Shown piece by piece: positions 1 to 9,687 of a stretch of DNA of 16,308 nucleotides. The position numbers were made by a program, and so were the translations under genes. Each line of letters begins with the position of its first letter. The stretch's first letter is position 1. The stretch comes from Isotricha intestinalis (lineage: Eukaryota; Ciliophora; Litostomatea; Vestibuliferida; Isotrichidae): assembly GCA_023807065.1 (NCBI GenBank), contig JAJJLU010004232.1, forward strand, positions 1 through 16,308, read 5' to 3'. Under the pieces are notes generated by a model. The model was not told the origin of the DNA. It saw nothing but the letters and a program-made list of their open reading frames with translations, and ran no database searches.

Positions 1-295
1 CCCTATATATATTTTAATTATTTTAAATTCAAATATAAATTAAATAAATTTGATAAATAATAATCATTTATTTTAAAATTGATAATTTTGAACAAAATTA
101 AAAAAAATTTTCACTCTGAATGAGTTAATTAAAATAATTATAATTCAACTATAAAACAATTAATAATATGAATTTTAATTTCTGACTTATAGATATATAA
201 TTAAAATTATTGATTTTATTGTAATCAATTTTGAAAATCAAATATATAAAAGTAATACCTTTAATATTAAAAACAATATGAATAAGAAGATAAAA

Positions 296-355
296 ATAAT
301 AATTATAATAATTATAATAATGATAATCATAATTATAATAATAATAATAATAATA
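296..355. repeat. ATA/TAA trinucleotide-like microsatellite
   Basis: This is an interrupted run of AAT/ATA triplets with a few single-base changes (for example TGATAATCAT in the middle). It lies in the 1-580 stretch, which is otherwise plain AT-rich DNA where I see no gene, RNA or regulatory signal. Seen directly in the sequence. Confidence 0.7.
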
Positions 356-588
356 TTTATTTATTATGAATAAATATAATAAATTATATTTAAATGATTC
401 ATATAATAAAAAGTATTATAAATTAAATAATTTTGTTGAATATTGCTAAATACTAAATTTAAAATTGGATTTCCTTTTTTTTAAAAGTTGATAATTGTAA
501 TTCATTAAAAAGTATAATACTTTTTATTCAAATATAAAATAAATATTCCAAAAATATATATAATTTAAGGAATTTCTTGTTTTGGTAT

Positions 589-771
589 TCATATTTATAT
601 TATTGATATATATATTTTTTTTAAAGATATTTACTGAATTTACTATTAATGATGTTTCTTGTTGTTTAATTTATTATTTTATTTTTCAAAATTCATCATC
701 TAAAATACATTTTTTTTTGTAATCTTTGATTGTTTTTTTAATTGATTGATATATTCTTATTCTTCATTCAT
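589..771 (-). CDS. possible short Asn/Gln/Lys-rich reading frame, unknown
   Basis: With TAA/TAG read as Gln, a 60-residue frame runs from ATG at 771 to TGA at 589. It begins MNEEQEYINQLKKQ and later has an Asn/Lys/Gln-rich stretch with several Gln from TAA or TAG. The frame also stays protein-like upstream of the ATG, toward the GC-richer island at 834, so the real start may lie farther up. The support is weak: the number of TAA/TAG codons is close to what random DNA of this composition would give, and there is no family resemblance. It could be the tail of a larger gene or simply noise. Confidence 0.22.
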
Positions 772-833
772 TTTTTAAAAGTTTATATTTCCTATTATTT
801 TAATATCTTTTATAATAATACTTATCTCAATGT

Positions 834-1200
834 GCTGTGTTTTTCTGGGTTTCTCCCTTGAAAAATTGATTTTTGTTATGAAGGTTTTATTTCCATAATG
901 GCAATACTTTGCACTTACAGATTAAAACCTGAGAGCGAGTTATACTGTTTCCCTTCCCATTCAACCTAAGAGGAGGGATAATAATATGCAGCGGCGTACT
1001 TAAGCTTAATTAATATCTTGATCTGGTTTTGCATCTCGGAGAAGGCATTGGTTGTGTATTAGTCTTTGAGGTACTGTATGCAATCTATGTTATAATGAAC
1101 TATATGGTTACATTTGAAGTCGACTCAATAAACTATGAATATCTTGATGATATACCTGAAATCAGGAGCTTTTATCGCAAATGAAATAGAAACCATTTTG
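834..1200. ncRNA. GC-richer island with paired segments: structured RNA candidate
   Basis: Hand count gives about 123 G/C in 841-1200 (34%) and about 71 in 901-1080 (39%), against roughly 10-15% elsewhere. Complementary segments on the plus strand include AGGTTTTA (882-889) with TAAAACCT (923-930), enclosing GCAA/TTGC at 901-912. Others are CCCTTC (951-956) with GGAGGG (972-977, one wobble), TTGCAT (1029-1034) with ATGCAA (1078-1083), and CCTG/CAGG around 1155-1166. In AT-rich genomes such islands are often structural RNA genes. I could not match it to RNase P, SRP, spliceosomal, U3 or tRNA motifs, so family and strand are open. The alternative is a coding or foreign segment: one plus frame has no stop at all from 1014 to 1181. 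Confidence 0.35.
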
Positions 1201-1436
1201 TAAAATTAAATTATAATATGATTTAATTACAAGAATTCAAAAAATATTTAATGATTGTATTGAATTTTTCTAAAATAAATAGAATTAATTGGATTAAAAA
1301 TTAGATAAAGCATATTTAATAAATTAATTTATAGAAAAAAATATTTTAAAAAAAAATAAATCAAAATTTACAATCTTTAAAATAAAAATATGAAGATAAA
1401 ATAAATCAACTAGAAAAAATAATGAATAAGACTTAA
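1095..1436 (+). CDS. possible small protein ending in a coiled coil, unknown
   Basis: This frame has no standard stop from 1014 to 1181 and then needs TGA (1182) as Trp and several TAA/TAG as Gln. ATG codons at 1095 and 1104 are candidate starts. The protein begins MNYMVTFEVDSINYEYLDD and ends in a coiled-coil-like stretch (QKYEDKINQLEKIMNKT) before tandem TAA codons at 1434-1439. Its first part overlaps the GC-richer island, whose third codon positions carry far more G/C than genes elsewhere in the window. The two readings, structured RNA and protein, compete. I recognise no family. Confidence 0.28.
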
Positions 1437-1583
1437 TAAAAATAGTAAATAATTTTTAATTCAAAATATCGCAAGAAATAAAAAATAAAAATAATTTAAA
1501 AAAAAGAAAAATAAAAGAAATAGAAAATTGAATACCAAAATAAAAAGAAAATGAAAATAATAATAATAATAATTTAATGAAGT

Positions 1584-1630
1584 AGGTATTAGGGTTTGTG
1601 CCCAATCCCATTCCAAATCCCTATTAACCT
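1584..1630. other. isolated GC-rich imperfect hairpin
   Basis: AGGT (1584-1587) pairs with ACCT (1627-1630), AGGG (1591-1594) with CCCT (1619-1622), and TTTG (1595-1598) with CAAA (1614-1617, next to one bulged T). The loop is about 15 bases and C-rich. G/C clusters are rare in this window, so the fold stands out. It ends 63 bases before the ATG of the B-box gene. It could be a 5' UTR or processing element, the remnant of a small RNA, or a mobile-element end. The bases between it and 1694 are plain AT-rich. Confidence 0.5.
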
Positions 1631-1693
1631 AAATTTATATTATAATTTTATATTAATTTATTATTTTATAAATAAAAAATATAATAAAAAAAA

Positions 1694-4396
1694 ATGATAC
1701 ATTTATCTGAACTTCAATCAGACATTAAAAATTTAGAATTAATTTGCCCTTTTTGTTTTAAATTTCATTTAAATAATGAAAATATTATTAAGAATTTGAG
1801 TATTTATATAGATTTATTGAAAGAAATATATAATGAAAATCCAAAATGTTCAATTTAATTAAACAACAATTGTTTAAATATTGGAAGTATATGGTGTACT
1901 GGATGTTTAAATTGGATATGTCAAAATTGTTCAATAAATATTCATACATGTTATATATATAATAATTTATATTATCAAATAATAAAGAATAATAAACATA
2001 GACCCTCAAAAGTTTATTTAAATAAAAATATTCTTAATACAAATTATATATGCTCTTTGCATCATAGACCTTATTTATTTTATTGTGATTATCATGAATT
2101 TTATGTGAAAAATGTGAAGATTGTGATTTGCCTAAATATAAATTAAATAGAGAATATAGTCATGGAGATTGTTATTATTGCCCTATTTTAAATTTTAAAA
2201 TTTCAAAGTAAAATAAAAATTTTAAAAGGAAAAATTAATGAAGGTATAAATTTTTTTAATATGAATATTTTGAAATTATATAACGATAATAAAAATAAAT
2301 ATAAAAATGGAAAAAGAAAAAGATTTAATCATAATTTTAAAATATACAAAAAAAAATTTGTTTCTTTTTAAGAATTTATTTTACTTTTAATTAAAAGTTC
2401 TAATAAAATAATAGTTTTTCAATTTCCTATACTTGAATATATAGAACAATATTCATTTGAATTTAATAATTTTGAATATGATAAAAATATCAAAAATAAA
2501 AGTTTAAATAATTATAACAGTCATCTTTCTAATTATTTTGCAATCAAATGTTTTTGTCTTAAAAGTAAAAATATTTATGAAATTGAAAATAAAGAAGAAA
2601 ATGTTGATTTATCACAATATAATTTAAAATTAATCTTGAAAAATTTTGCTTTATGTGATAATAAAAATTCTTGGAAAATCAAAATTAGTGAAGAAGAATT
2701 TATGTTTAAGAGATTATTAGAATTGAATGAAAATAATTACATTCTATTTGATAAAGAAGATTTAAAATATAAAAATATTTTAAGAGAAATATTTTTTGAA
2801 GAAAATAATATAATGAAATTTTATCATATATTAAGACTTGAAAAAGGAAAGATTTTTCTTCAAATCAATTATTTTTTTTGTATAATTGAAGAAATAAATC
2901 AAAAAAATAAAGAGAAAAATATATATAAAATTGTATATTTGGAAAAAAACTATAATTTAGCAAAGCAAAATAAATTAAAAGATATAATATTAATTAACAA
3001 TAATTCAGTTGCACTTATTTATAAAAATAGTGTTATTATTTTATCTACACTTTATCCTTATCCAATTCTTAAAAAAATTATATTTGATGATATTGATAAA
3101 TATTGAGATTTTCATATTAAAATTTGTTTTCTTTCTTATAACCCTAATATTTTTATTATATTTAATAATAATTCATTTTCAATGCAAATTTATAGTAAGG
3201 ATAATTATCAATTAATTTCAAATATAAAAGGAATATTTGGAGATGAAATATTAGAAATAAATTCTAAAACAATATTAATAACATATTTTTCATATGAAGA
3301 AGATATCTATTTAATGTTAATTGTTGATATTAATAATTTAAAAGTTATAAACTGTGTGAGTTATGAGCTTTATAATTATCATTATGCAGAAAAGTTTAGA
3401 GCATTAAAAAATCAAAATTTTTATTTATATTCAAATCAAATGGAATATTTAGCTATTAATTATCCTAAATTCAATGAAAATAATTATTTTATAAAAAATG
3501 ATGTACAAATTAAATATTATAATGAATATATTTCAAATATTATTTTATTAAAAAATGATATTCTTGCTTATGTTGGAGATAACGGATTAATTATTGAAAG
3601 TAAAAATATTATTATTCCTGAAATAATTAAATTTTGTAAAACTGAGGATAATAATATTCTTATAACTATTTTTAAAGAAAAAGCAAATTCTAATTTTGTA
3701 AATAAATTAAAAGTAATTAAATTAAATGAAAATGGATATGAAACTATTAATTCTATTGTAGTAAAATCTATTAAAGATATTATTAAAATAAGTAATAATA
3801 AATTTATAACAATTTATTATGGTTATGTTAGATTATTGAAATTAAATATAAATAATTCATTAGAATATTTATCTGGAAAATATCTTGGATTTAATAAAGA
3901 AATAGAAGAAATTCTTGTTTTAAATAATGACATAATAATTCCTAATTATAAAGATGAATATCTTAATTTTTGGAAAATAAATGAAGATAACACAATATGT
4001 AGGATATTCAATATTAATTTAAGAAATTTATATAATTATTTTAACATAGATTCCCTTTTTCAATATGATAATATTTTATTTATTTCTAATAGATATATAA
4101 ATAATAATCAATTTGTTAAAAAAATAAATATTTTGAATGGATTAAGTTGCATTATAAGAACACTAAATGGAAATATTTTATTTGGGATTAAAGGTAACAA
4201 AGGGTATGATATAATTGAATATAAATTTGATAAAAATACATTTAATTTAACTGAATTAAAATTAATATCTAATGCCCATTTTGGTAATATATCACAAATA
4301 ATAGAAATGAAAAATGGTAATATTATATCTTTAGAAAATCGTTATAGATTATCTTTGATAGTTATTTGGAATAGAGAAGAAAATAATAATTTTTGA
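1694..4396 (+). CDS. tandem B-box zinc finger / beta-propeller (WD40-like) protein
   Basis: The start is ATG at 1694 and the end is TGA at 4394, with TAA as Gln (for example 1856) and an in-frame TGA at 3104 read as Trp. N-terminal Cys pairs (CPFC, WCTGC, CQNC with a following His) form a first zinc-binding unit. A second matches the B-box spacing CSLHHRPYLFYCDYHEF, then CEKCEDC and a downstream His. Reaching the second unit needs one missing T near 2098, and the frame returns near 2225. The C-terminal 700 residues or so are short beta-type repeats. The last is a clear WD40 unit, with AHFGNISQIIEMKNGNIIS followed by VIWN. B-box proteins of the TRIM type usually act as adaptors or ubiquitin-ligase scaffolds. 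No RING domain is visible, so a binding role is inferred. The long frame is unbroken across the TGA at 3104 (DKYWDFHIKICF), which supports one gene rather than two. It is convergent with the coiled-coil gene, with their 3' ends overlapping by about 55 bases. Confidence 0.8.
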
Positions 4397-7300
4397 ATTT
4401 TTTCCTTTGTTTTTAACATTTTAATTTCATTGATTTCATTATTATTATTATTTTAAATATCATTAATTTCTTTAATTAAATTATTATTTTTTTTATTTAA
4501 ATATTTAATTTTATTTTTAATGTTTAAATCATTAACAACTCTTATTAATGCTTCATTTTCTATTTTAATATCTTCTAAAAATGAATCATTATTTTTTTTA
4601 ATTTTGAAATTTCTTTTGCTTTTTCACCCAACATTTTAAAAAGAATATTTTTATTATTTTTATTGAGTTCAATTGATTTTGAAATATCCTCGTTTTCTTT
4701 TTTTATTTTCATTGTCTTTTTTTAATTCTTTTAACAATTTGCTTTTATTATTTTTTTAAAGATATTGAATTATTTTCAAATTATTTTATTTTTCTTTTAA
4801 TTTTTAAATATGTTGCTATTTAAGATTCTATTGTTTAATCTTATTTTTCTGAATAAGGGTATTATTATTAGAATTAATATTATTATTTCATTCTTTTTAT
4901 TTCAATTATTATTAATAATATTATTATTATCTGGAATATTATTATTTTTATTATCTAATTATGAAAAATTTATTTAAATTTTCTATTATTCCATTATTAT
5001 TTCTAAATTATTTTTAATTTTTTCATAATTATTTTATAAAATTTTATTTTCTTCAAACCATTTATCATATTTTTCTTTTAAATTATCATTTTTTTTCATC
5101 TTTTTAATTGTTATATAAACATTAATATTTTTTATTATTATTAATATTATATTATTATTATTATTTATTTTTATATTTTAATAACTTTACTTTTTTCTTT
5201 TATTTGTTGAGTTAATCTAATTTTATTTTTAGTTAATTCTTTATTTAGATTATTATTAATAAATTATTTATTTATCTCTTTCTCGAATTACGCCTACTCT
5301 ATTCCAAGTAATCTTTTTTTTTGTTATGATTCTTTCTTTTAATGATTTAATATTATTATCAACAGAATATTCAAATTCTGGGAATTTTTCAAAAATTTTT
5401 TTCCTAATATTTTCATATCATTTGAATAATATTCATATTTTATAGAAAAACATTTAAATATAAGATTTCCTTCTCTATTCATAGATTTTTTAAAATTATT
5501 GTTCTGAACTCTTCTATTATTTTCTGATTCATTAAATATTTTTGCTTCGGTGTTAGATACTTTCTAATTAGTCATAAACTTTATTTTTTATTTAAAAATT
5601 ATCATATTCTTTATTATTGTTTTCAAAATCTTGATTATATTTCTTTAAATATTCATCAACAACTCCCTTATATATTTCTTCATTTTTATAAACTATTTTT
5701 TCTCCTTTTAATTGAAAATCATCATTTATTAAATTTTATATTTTGTTTCAATTTTCTTCATTTTGTTTAATCTGTTTTAAATTTTTCTTGTACATTTTTA
5801 AGTTTTTCTATAACATTATCATATAATTTTTTTATTTTATTTTTATAATTATTTTACTTTTTGCTTTTCATCTTCTATATTTTTTTATTTCTTCAAGATT
5901 TTTTGTTGCAGTTATTTTGAATAATATTCTTTATATTTTTATTTGATTCTTCTATATCTTTTTTTCAATTATTCTTTTTCTTCTTGGCTCAAACCTTCAA
6001 AAATTGAATATTTTTGTTAATTTAATTTATTATATTATTTTATGTTTCTTTATTTCTTTTATTTAATTTTTGATTGCTTTGTTTATTGAAATCTTCTTAC
6101 TTTTTAATTAAATTTTCATTTATTTCATTTTTTTTCCTTTTATGAATTTATTATCTTTTTCATTATTTTTTCAAGATTTGCAATTTGAAATTTATCTCTT
6201 ATGTCAGATTTTTGCCTTTTAATTTTTTTAAATTTGCTCAATCAATTCAGATTCATCTCTATATTTTTCTAAAATTTCTTCTTTTTCAATATTTTAATTC
6301 ATCATTCGATTACTTATTTTCGGTAAATATTTTCTTATATTTTCAAATCCATTAAAATATAAAAAAAATAATTTTATGACCTTTTTGTTTTTTTTAAATT
6401 CTCCATTATTTTTTCTGCTTCTTTTTCTTTTTATTTGCCATATTTTTTTCAATATTTTTTTTCAAAATTAAGTTCAATTTCTTTTAATTTATTATTTCCA
6501 TTATATAAAAATTATATTTTTTTTGTCATCTCTTTATATTATTAATGATTCATTCCTTGTTTTTGTATTAAAATTCACTTTTGAAAATACAAAAAAATAT
6601 CCTTATTTTTAAAATCTTTTCTATTCATAAACATTTCAATTACTTTTCCAATAGTATTCTAAAGGTTGATAAGTTTTATAGAAAAATAATTTATTATAGG
6701 AATATTTGAAATTAAACATCCCCAGCAGAGTTCCAAAATCACTAATACTAATACTCATAAACTTTTATACCAAGGTGCTTTTTCATATATGAAAAACTCA
6801 GAATCAAATACTTTATTATTAAATGATTTAATATCTTCTTTTTCCACAAAAAAACGTTTATCAATTGTTTTTTCTTTATTAAAATTGTTCTTTTAGTATT
6901 TTTTACTAAATCTAAGGAAAAATATTGCATCTTTTATAATATTATATAAAATGAATTTTTTTTTTAAAGATTACACTAATTGTTCAAAGTTAAACCACGA
7001 AATAATACATTTAAATATAGTTAAAAATTTGATATTTTTTAATTAGTTCAATCGAATTTTTCAAATTTTTTTAGCAGAAGAATTATAACCAAAAAAATAT
7101 CAGTAATATCATAATAATAAGTAATAAAAGATAAATTAGGCTCTATTTTAATATCATTTTCACAATATTCATTCATATATTTTATTTTTAATTTCTTCTA
7201 CTTCATTGTTATACCAAATTGTAATTGTATTAACGGTATTTACAATTATTGAATCCTTCTCATTATCTGGAATATAATTATAAAGTTTTCTATTTATTAT

Positions 7301-7762
7301 TTGAAAAATAAAACCACTATTTTTCAAATAAAATGATTTAGATTTTGCTTTATTTAAATCATCAATAAATTTTGAAAATTTTCCTTTGATATCTTCTTTT
7401 TTTCCTTCTATGTTATTTAAAAAAATATTCACATTGCTCTCTATATCATTAAATCAACTAGTTTTTGTTTTTATGGTCTTGAAATCTTTTTTTTTAAATA
7501 ATCAATAATAAAAAACTCATCTTTTTTTATTACTTTTTCTATTTCTGTTTAGCAATGTCTAACATTTTATTTTCATCTTCTTCTCTATTTTTATCTAAAA
7601 ATTTAATAAATATTGGAAATTTTTATGTTTTCATTTTTTCAAGATTCTCATTTAACATCTTCTGAAGGTTTTTTTTTCATTATTTTTATTTTCTTTAACA
7701 AAAGTATTCCTTATAAATTCACTTTCAAATAAAGTAATTTGCTTTATATCTAAATAATTCAT
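4342..7762 (-). CDS. long charged coiled-coil protein, unknown function
   Basis: ATG at 7762 begins MNYLDIKQITLFESEF. The protein runs about 1,100 codons in several frame segments joined by single-base corrections (for example near 7630, 7510 and 7180). The N-terminal third is globular-looking, with a segment KFSKFIDDLNKAKSKSFYLK and a later FITYYYDITDIFLV. The rest is rich in Lys, Glu, Asn and Gln and looks like coiled coil. It is interrupted by a more balanced region around 5280-5760 (EEIYKGVVDEYLKKYNQDF and KKKITWNRVGVIRER). TAA is used as Gln throughout. TGA is read as Trp at 7454-7456, 6575-6577 and 5748-5750, each inside good protein sequence. I recognise no enzyme motif; a structural or scaffolding role is a guess. 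The 3' end is uncertain: the first in-frame TAA past the coil is at 4342-4344, antisense to the end of the B-box gene. Confidence 0.65.
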
Positions 7763-7776
7763 ATAATCAAAAGAAA
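7763..7776. promoter_or_regulatory. very short divergent spacer between two apparent starts
   Basis: Only 14 bases separate the candidate ATG of the minus-strand coiled-coil gene (7762) from that of the plus-strand Asn-rich gene (7777). If both starts are right, promoters and untranslated leaders must overlap the partner gene. More likely, one start is wrong. No motif is visible in the spacer. Confidence 0.3.
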
Positions 7777-8359
7777 ATGAATTAAAGTGAATTAAATCAT
7801 AAATTTAATAGTGAAATGGAATAATATTAAAAATCAATATAATCAATTTATATGAAAATAAAACTTATATTAATTATAAAAAAATACAAATATAAATGAT
7901 AATAATAACCTTATAAACAGATTAAATAGAAATAATGATTTAAATAATAATAATAAATGTTATCCTAATAATAATTTTAAAGAATAATGAAATTAATATT
8001 ATTGAAAATTATTAAATCAAAAATAATTTTGATAATAATCAATTTGGAAATTATAATCCTTCTGATTTTAAAAATAATCAACCTAATAATTCTTATAATC
8101 AATAAAATCAATTATTAAATAAGTGAAATTCTAATTGATATAATAATAATAATATTCCTATTTTATTTAATAATATATCAAATAATAAATTAAATTTAAA
8201 TAATCAAAAATTATTCATTTAATTTGAGTATATTTTGTTTGGATTTGATTTTATAATAATATTTTTTTAAAGAATATTAAAGCTCCTAATAAAAATGATA
8301 ATCTTGTTAAAATTTCAAAAAAAAATTTGTATGATATTTATTATAAAAATCTTGTTTAA
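7777..8359 (+). CDS. Asn/Gln-rich low-complexity protein
   Basis: The frame from ATG at 7777 starts MNQSELNHKFNSEME. After a one-base correction near 7820 it becomes strongly Asn-rich, with stretches such as NNDLNNNNKCYPNNNF and NNQPNNSYNQQNQ. Further corrections lie near 7980 and in 8225-8275. TAA is used as Gln, and TGA at 8124 and 8136 falls in frame within an otherwise unbroken Asn-rich run, read as Trp. The last part (NIKAPNKNDNLVKISKKNLYD) is more ordinary. The chosen end is TAA at 8357-8359, but the frame stays open into the next gene, so this could be the N-terminal part of the pepsin-like protein. Asn/Gln-rich segments of this kind resemble prion-like, assembly-prone domains; no specific function can be given. 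Confidence 0.45.
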
Positions 8360-8441
8360 AAATATAAAAATAATCTTAATAGTCCGACATTATTATTACT
8401 TTTCTATTATTTTTATACATTAATAAATTTTTAATATTTTT

Positions 8442-9660
8442 CATCTGGAAATTTATTTTTTCTTTTTTTTATTATATAAAATTTCTACTCAAATAATAAC
8501 ATTTCCTTTTAAAAAAGTATATAAAGATAAAAAATTAACTTCTGAAAATACTGATGAAAGAACTTTTATATAATAATTTACAAAAAGTCAAATTTATCCT
8601 TTAATAATAAAATTACAACAAACTCCAACATTTATTTTAAGTGAAGAATATTTTGATAATTCAATTAAAAAATATGATAAATATAAATCTTCAAGTTTTA
8701 AAGATGGAAATGAAAAAGTTTCTCCTTATAATAATTATCATTGTATTAATTCTACATATGTTAAAGATACTTTTATTTTAGGAAATGAAAAAGTAAAAGT
8801 TAATTTATTTAATTTTATTTTATCAAATAATATAAGTGTACAATCTAAAATTTTAAGTGGAGAAATTGGATTAAAATTTTATTATTCAAAATCAAATTTT
8901 TTAGAACAATTAATTAATAATAAATTAATTAAATATTCAATTTTTACTTTAGAATATTTTAATAATAAAAAAGAAGGAAATTTAATTTTTGGTGATTATC
9001 CACATAATTATAAAAGAAATTATTTTAAAGAAAAAGATTTTATTTATAATAATATTGTTTACCAAATCAACAAATTCAATGGCATATTTTTATTAATTGT
9101 GTTTATTCTAATAATTTAATTATAGAAAATAATACTGAAGTTAATTTATTTTATGAATATGGTTTTATTGAAGGAAGTAAAGATTTTTATTTTAATGTAT
9201 ATAAAAAGTTTTTTGATGAATATATTGAAAAAAAAATTTCTTTTGAAGTTCAATTAAATGACAAATTATCTCAATTTTATATTGAATGTTCTGTTAAAGA
9301 AATGAATATAAAATCTTTTCCAATTATAAATTTCGAATTTGGAAATGGTAATTTAAAATATAATATAACATTTGATTATAATGATTTATTTATGGAATTT
9401 AATGCAAAATATTATTTTTTAGAGAACTTTTTTTTAAAAAATATCAAGTTATTTTTGATAAAAATAAAAAAATATTTGGATTTTATACTAAAAAATAATA
9501 TCATTTTACTTTTACTTCAACTTTGATGGTGATAATATTAATAATATTTTTATTTATAAATATATTATTATTAATACATTTTATTAGAATTTCTTTAAAA
9601 AAAAGGAAAATAAGAGCAAATGAATTAGAAGAACAATTTGAATATATTTCTAATATATAA
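8442..9660 (+). CDS. pepsin-fold (A1 family) membrane protein lacking catalytic Asp motifs
   Basis: The frame shows the order of a eukaryotic aspartic protease. A hydrophobic stretch (about 8450-8477) is followed by FTKSQIYPLIIKLQQTPTF, where the family has its N-terminal strand and first DTG. Then come YDKYKSSSF, SGEIGLKF with FLEQLINNKLIKYSIFTLEY, and EGNLIFGDY. After one missing T near 9060, the second lobe ends in KKYQVIFDKNKKIFGF, the usual C-terminal strand. A transmembrane helix (TLMVIILIIFLFINILLLIH) and a basic/acidic tail follow. The DTG triads are absent: LSEEYFDNS stands where the first should be and FYEYGFIEGSKDF where the second should be. A second frame correction is needed near 9430 at a T8/A6 run. 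No ATG is visible before 8442. The end is TAA at 9658-9660, although TAA is Gln within the gene. A non-catalytic, membrane-anchored homologue is inferred. Confidence 0.65.
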
Positions 9661-9687
9661 ATAATAAAATTTAATTTAAATTTAATA

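Noticed and set aside
1..30. Telomere at the window start (CCCTAT)
   Set aside because: It occurs once, is not repeated, and does not match ciliate CCCCAA or CCCCAAAA repeats.
841..960. U5- or U1-like snRNA (CTGGGTTTCTC and ACTTACAG strings)
   Set aside because: The strings are short, the conserved U5 loop context and Sm site do not follow, and the U1 5' end is not matched.
1140..1166. C/D-box snoRNA (TGATGA followed by CTGA)
   Set aside because: The boxes are only about six bases apart, which leaves no room for a guide segment.
1788..2009. Minus-strand standard-code reading frame opposite the B-box region
   Set aside because: It is antisense to clear Cys/His zinc-finger codons on the plus strand; its Tyr/Asn/Leu-rich translation looks like the complement of AT-rich coding DNA.
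3009..3215. Overlapping plus-strand frame with a hydrophobic translation
   Set aside because: It is a shifted frame of the B-box/propeller gene, which reads smoothly through the same bases.
2636..4396. Two separate genes divided by the TGA at 3104
   Set aside because: The frame and the beta-repeat character continue unchanged across the TGA; reading it as Trp joins them into one protein.
6748..6930. Minus-strand standard-code frame within the coiled-coil gene
   Set aside because: It lies in a different frame from the better protein sequence at this place (EKEDIKSFNNKVFDSEFF).
8228..8272. A 45-base GT...AG intron in the Asn-rich gene
   Set aside because: Joining the flanks does not restore the downstream frame, and GT/AG pairs are common by chance.
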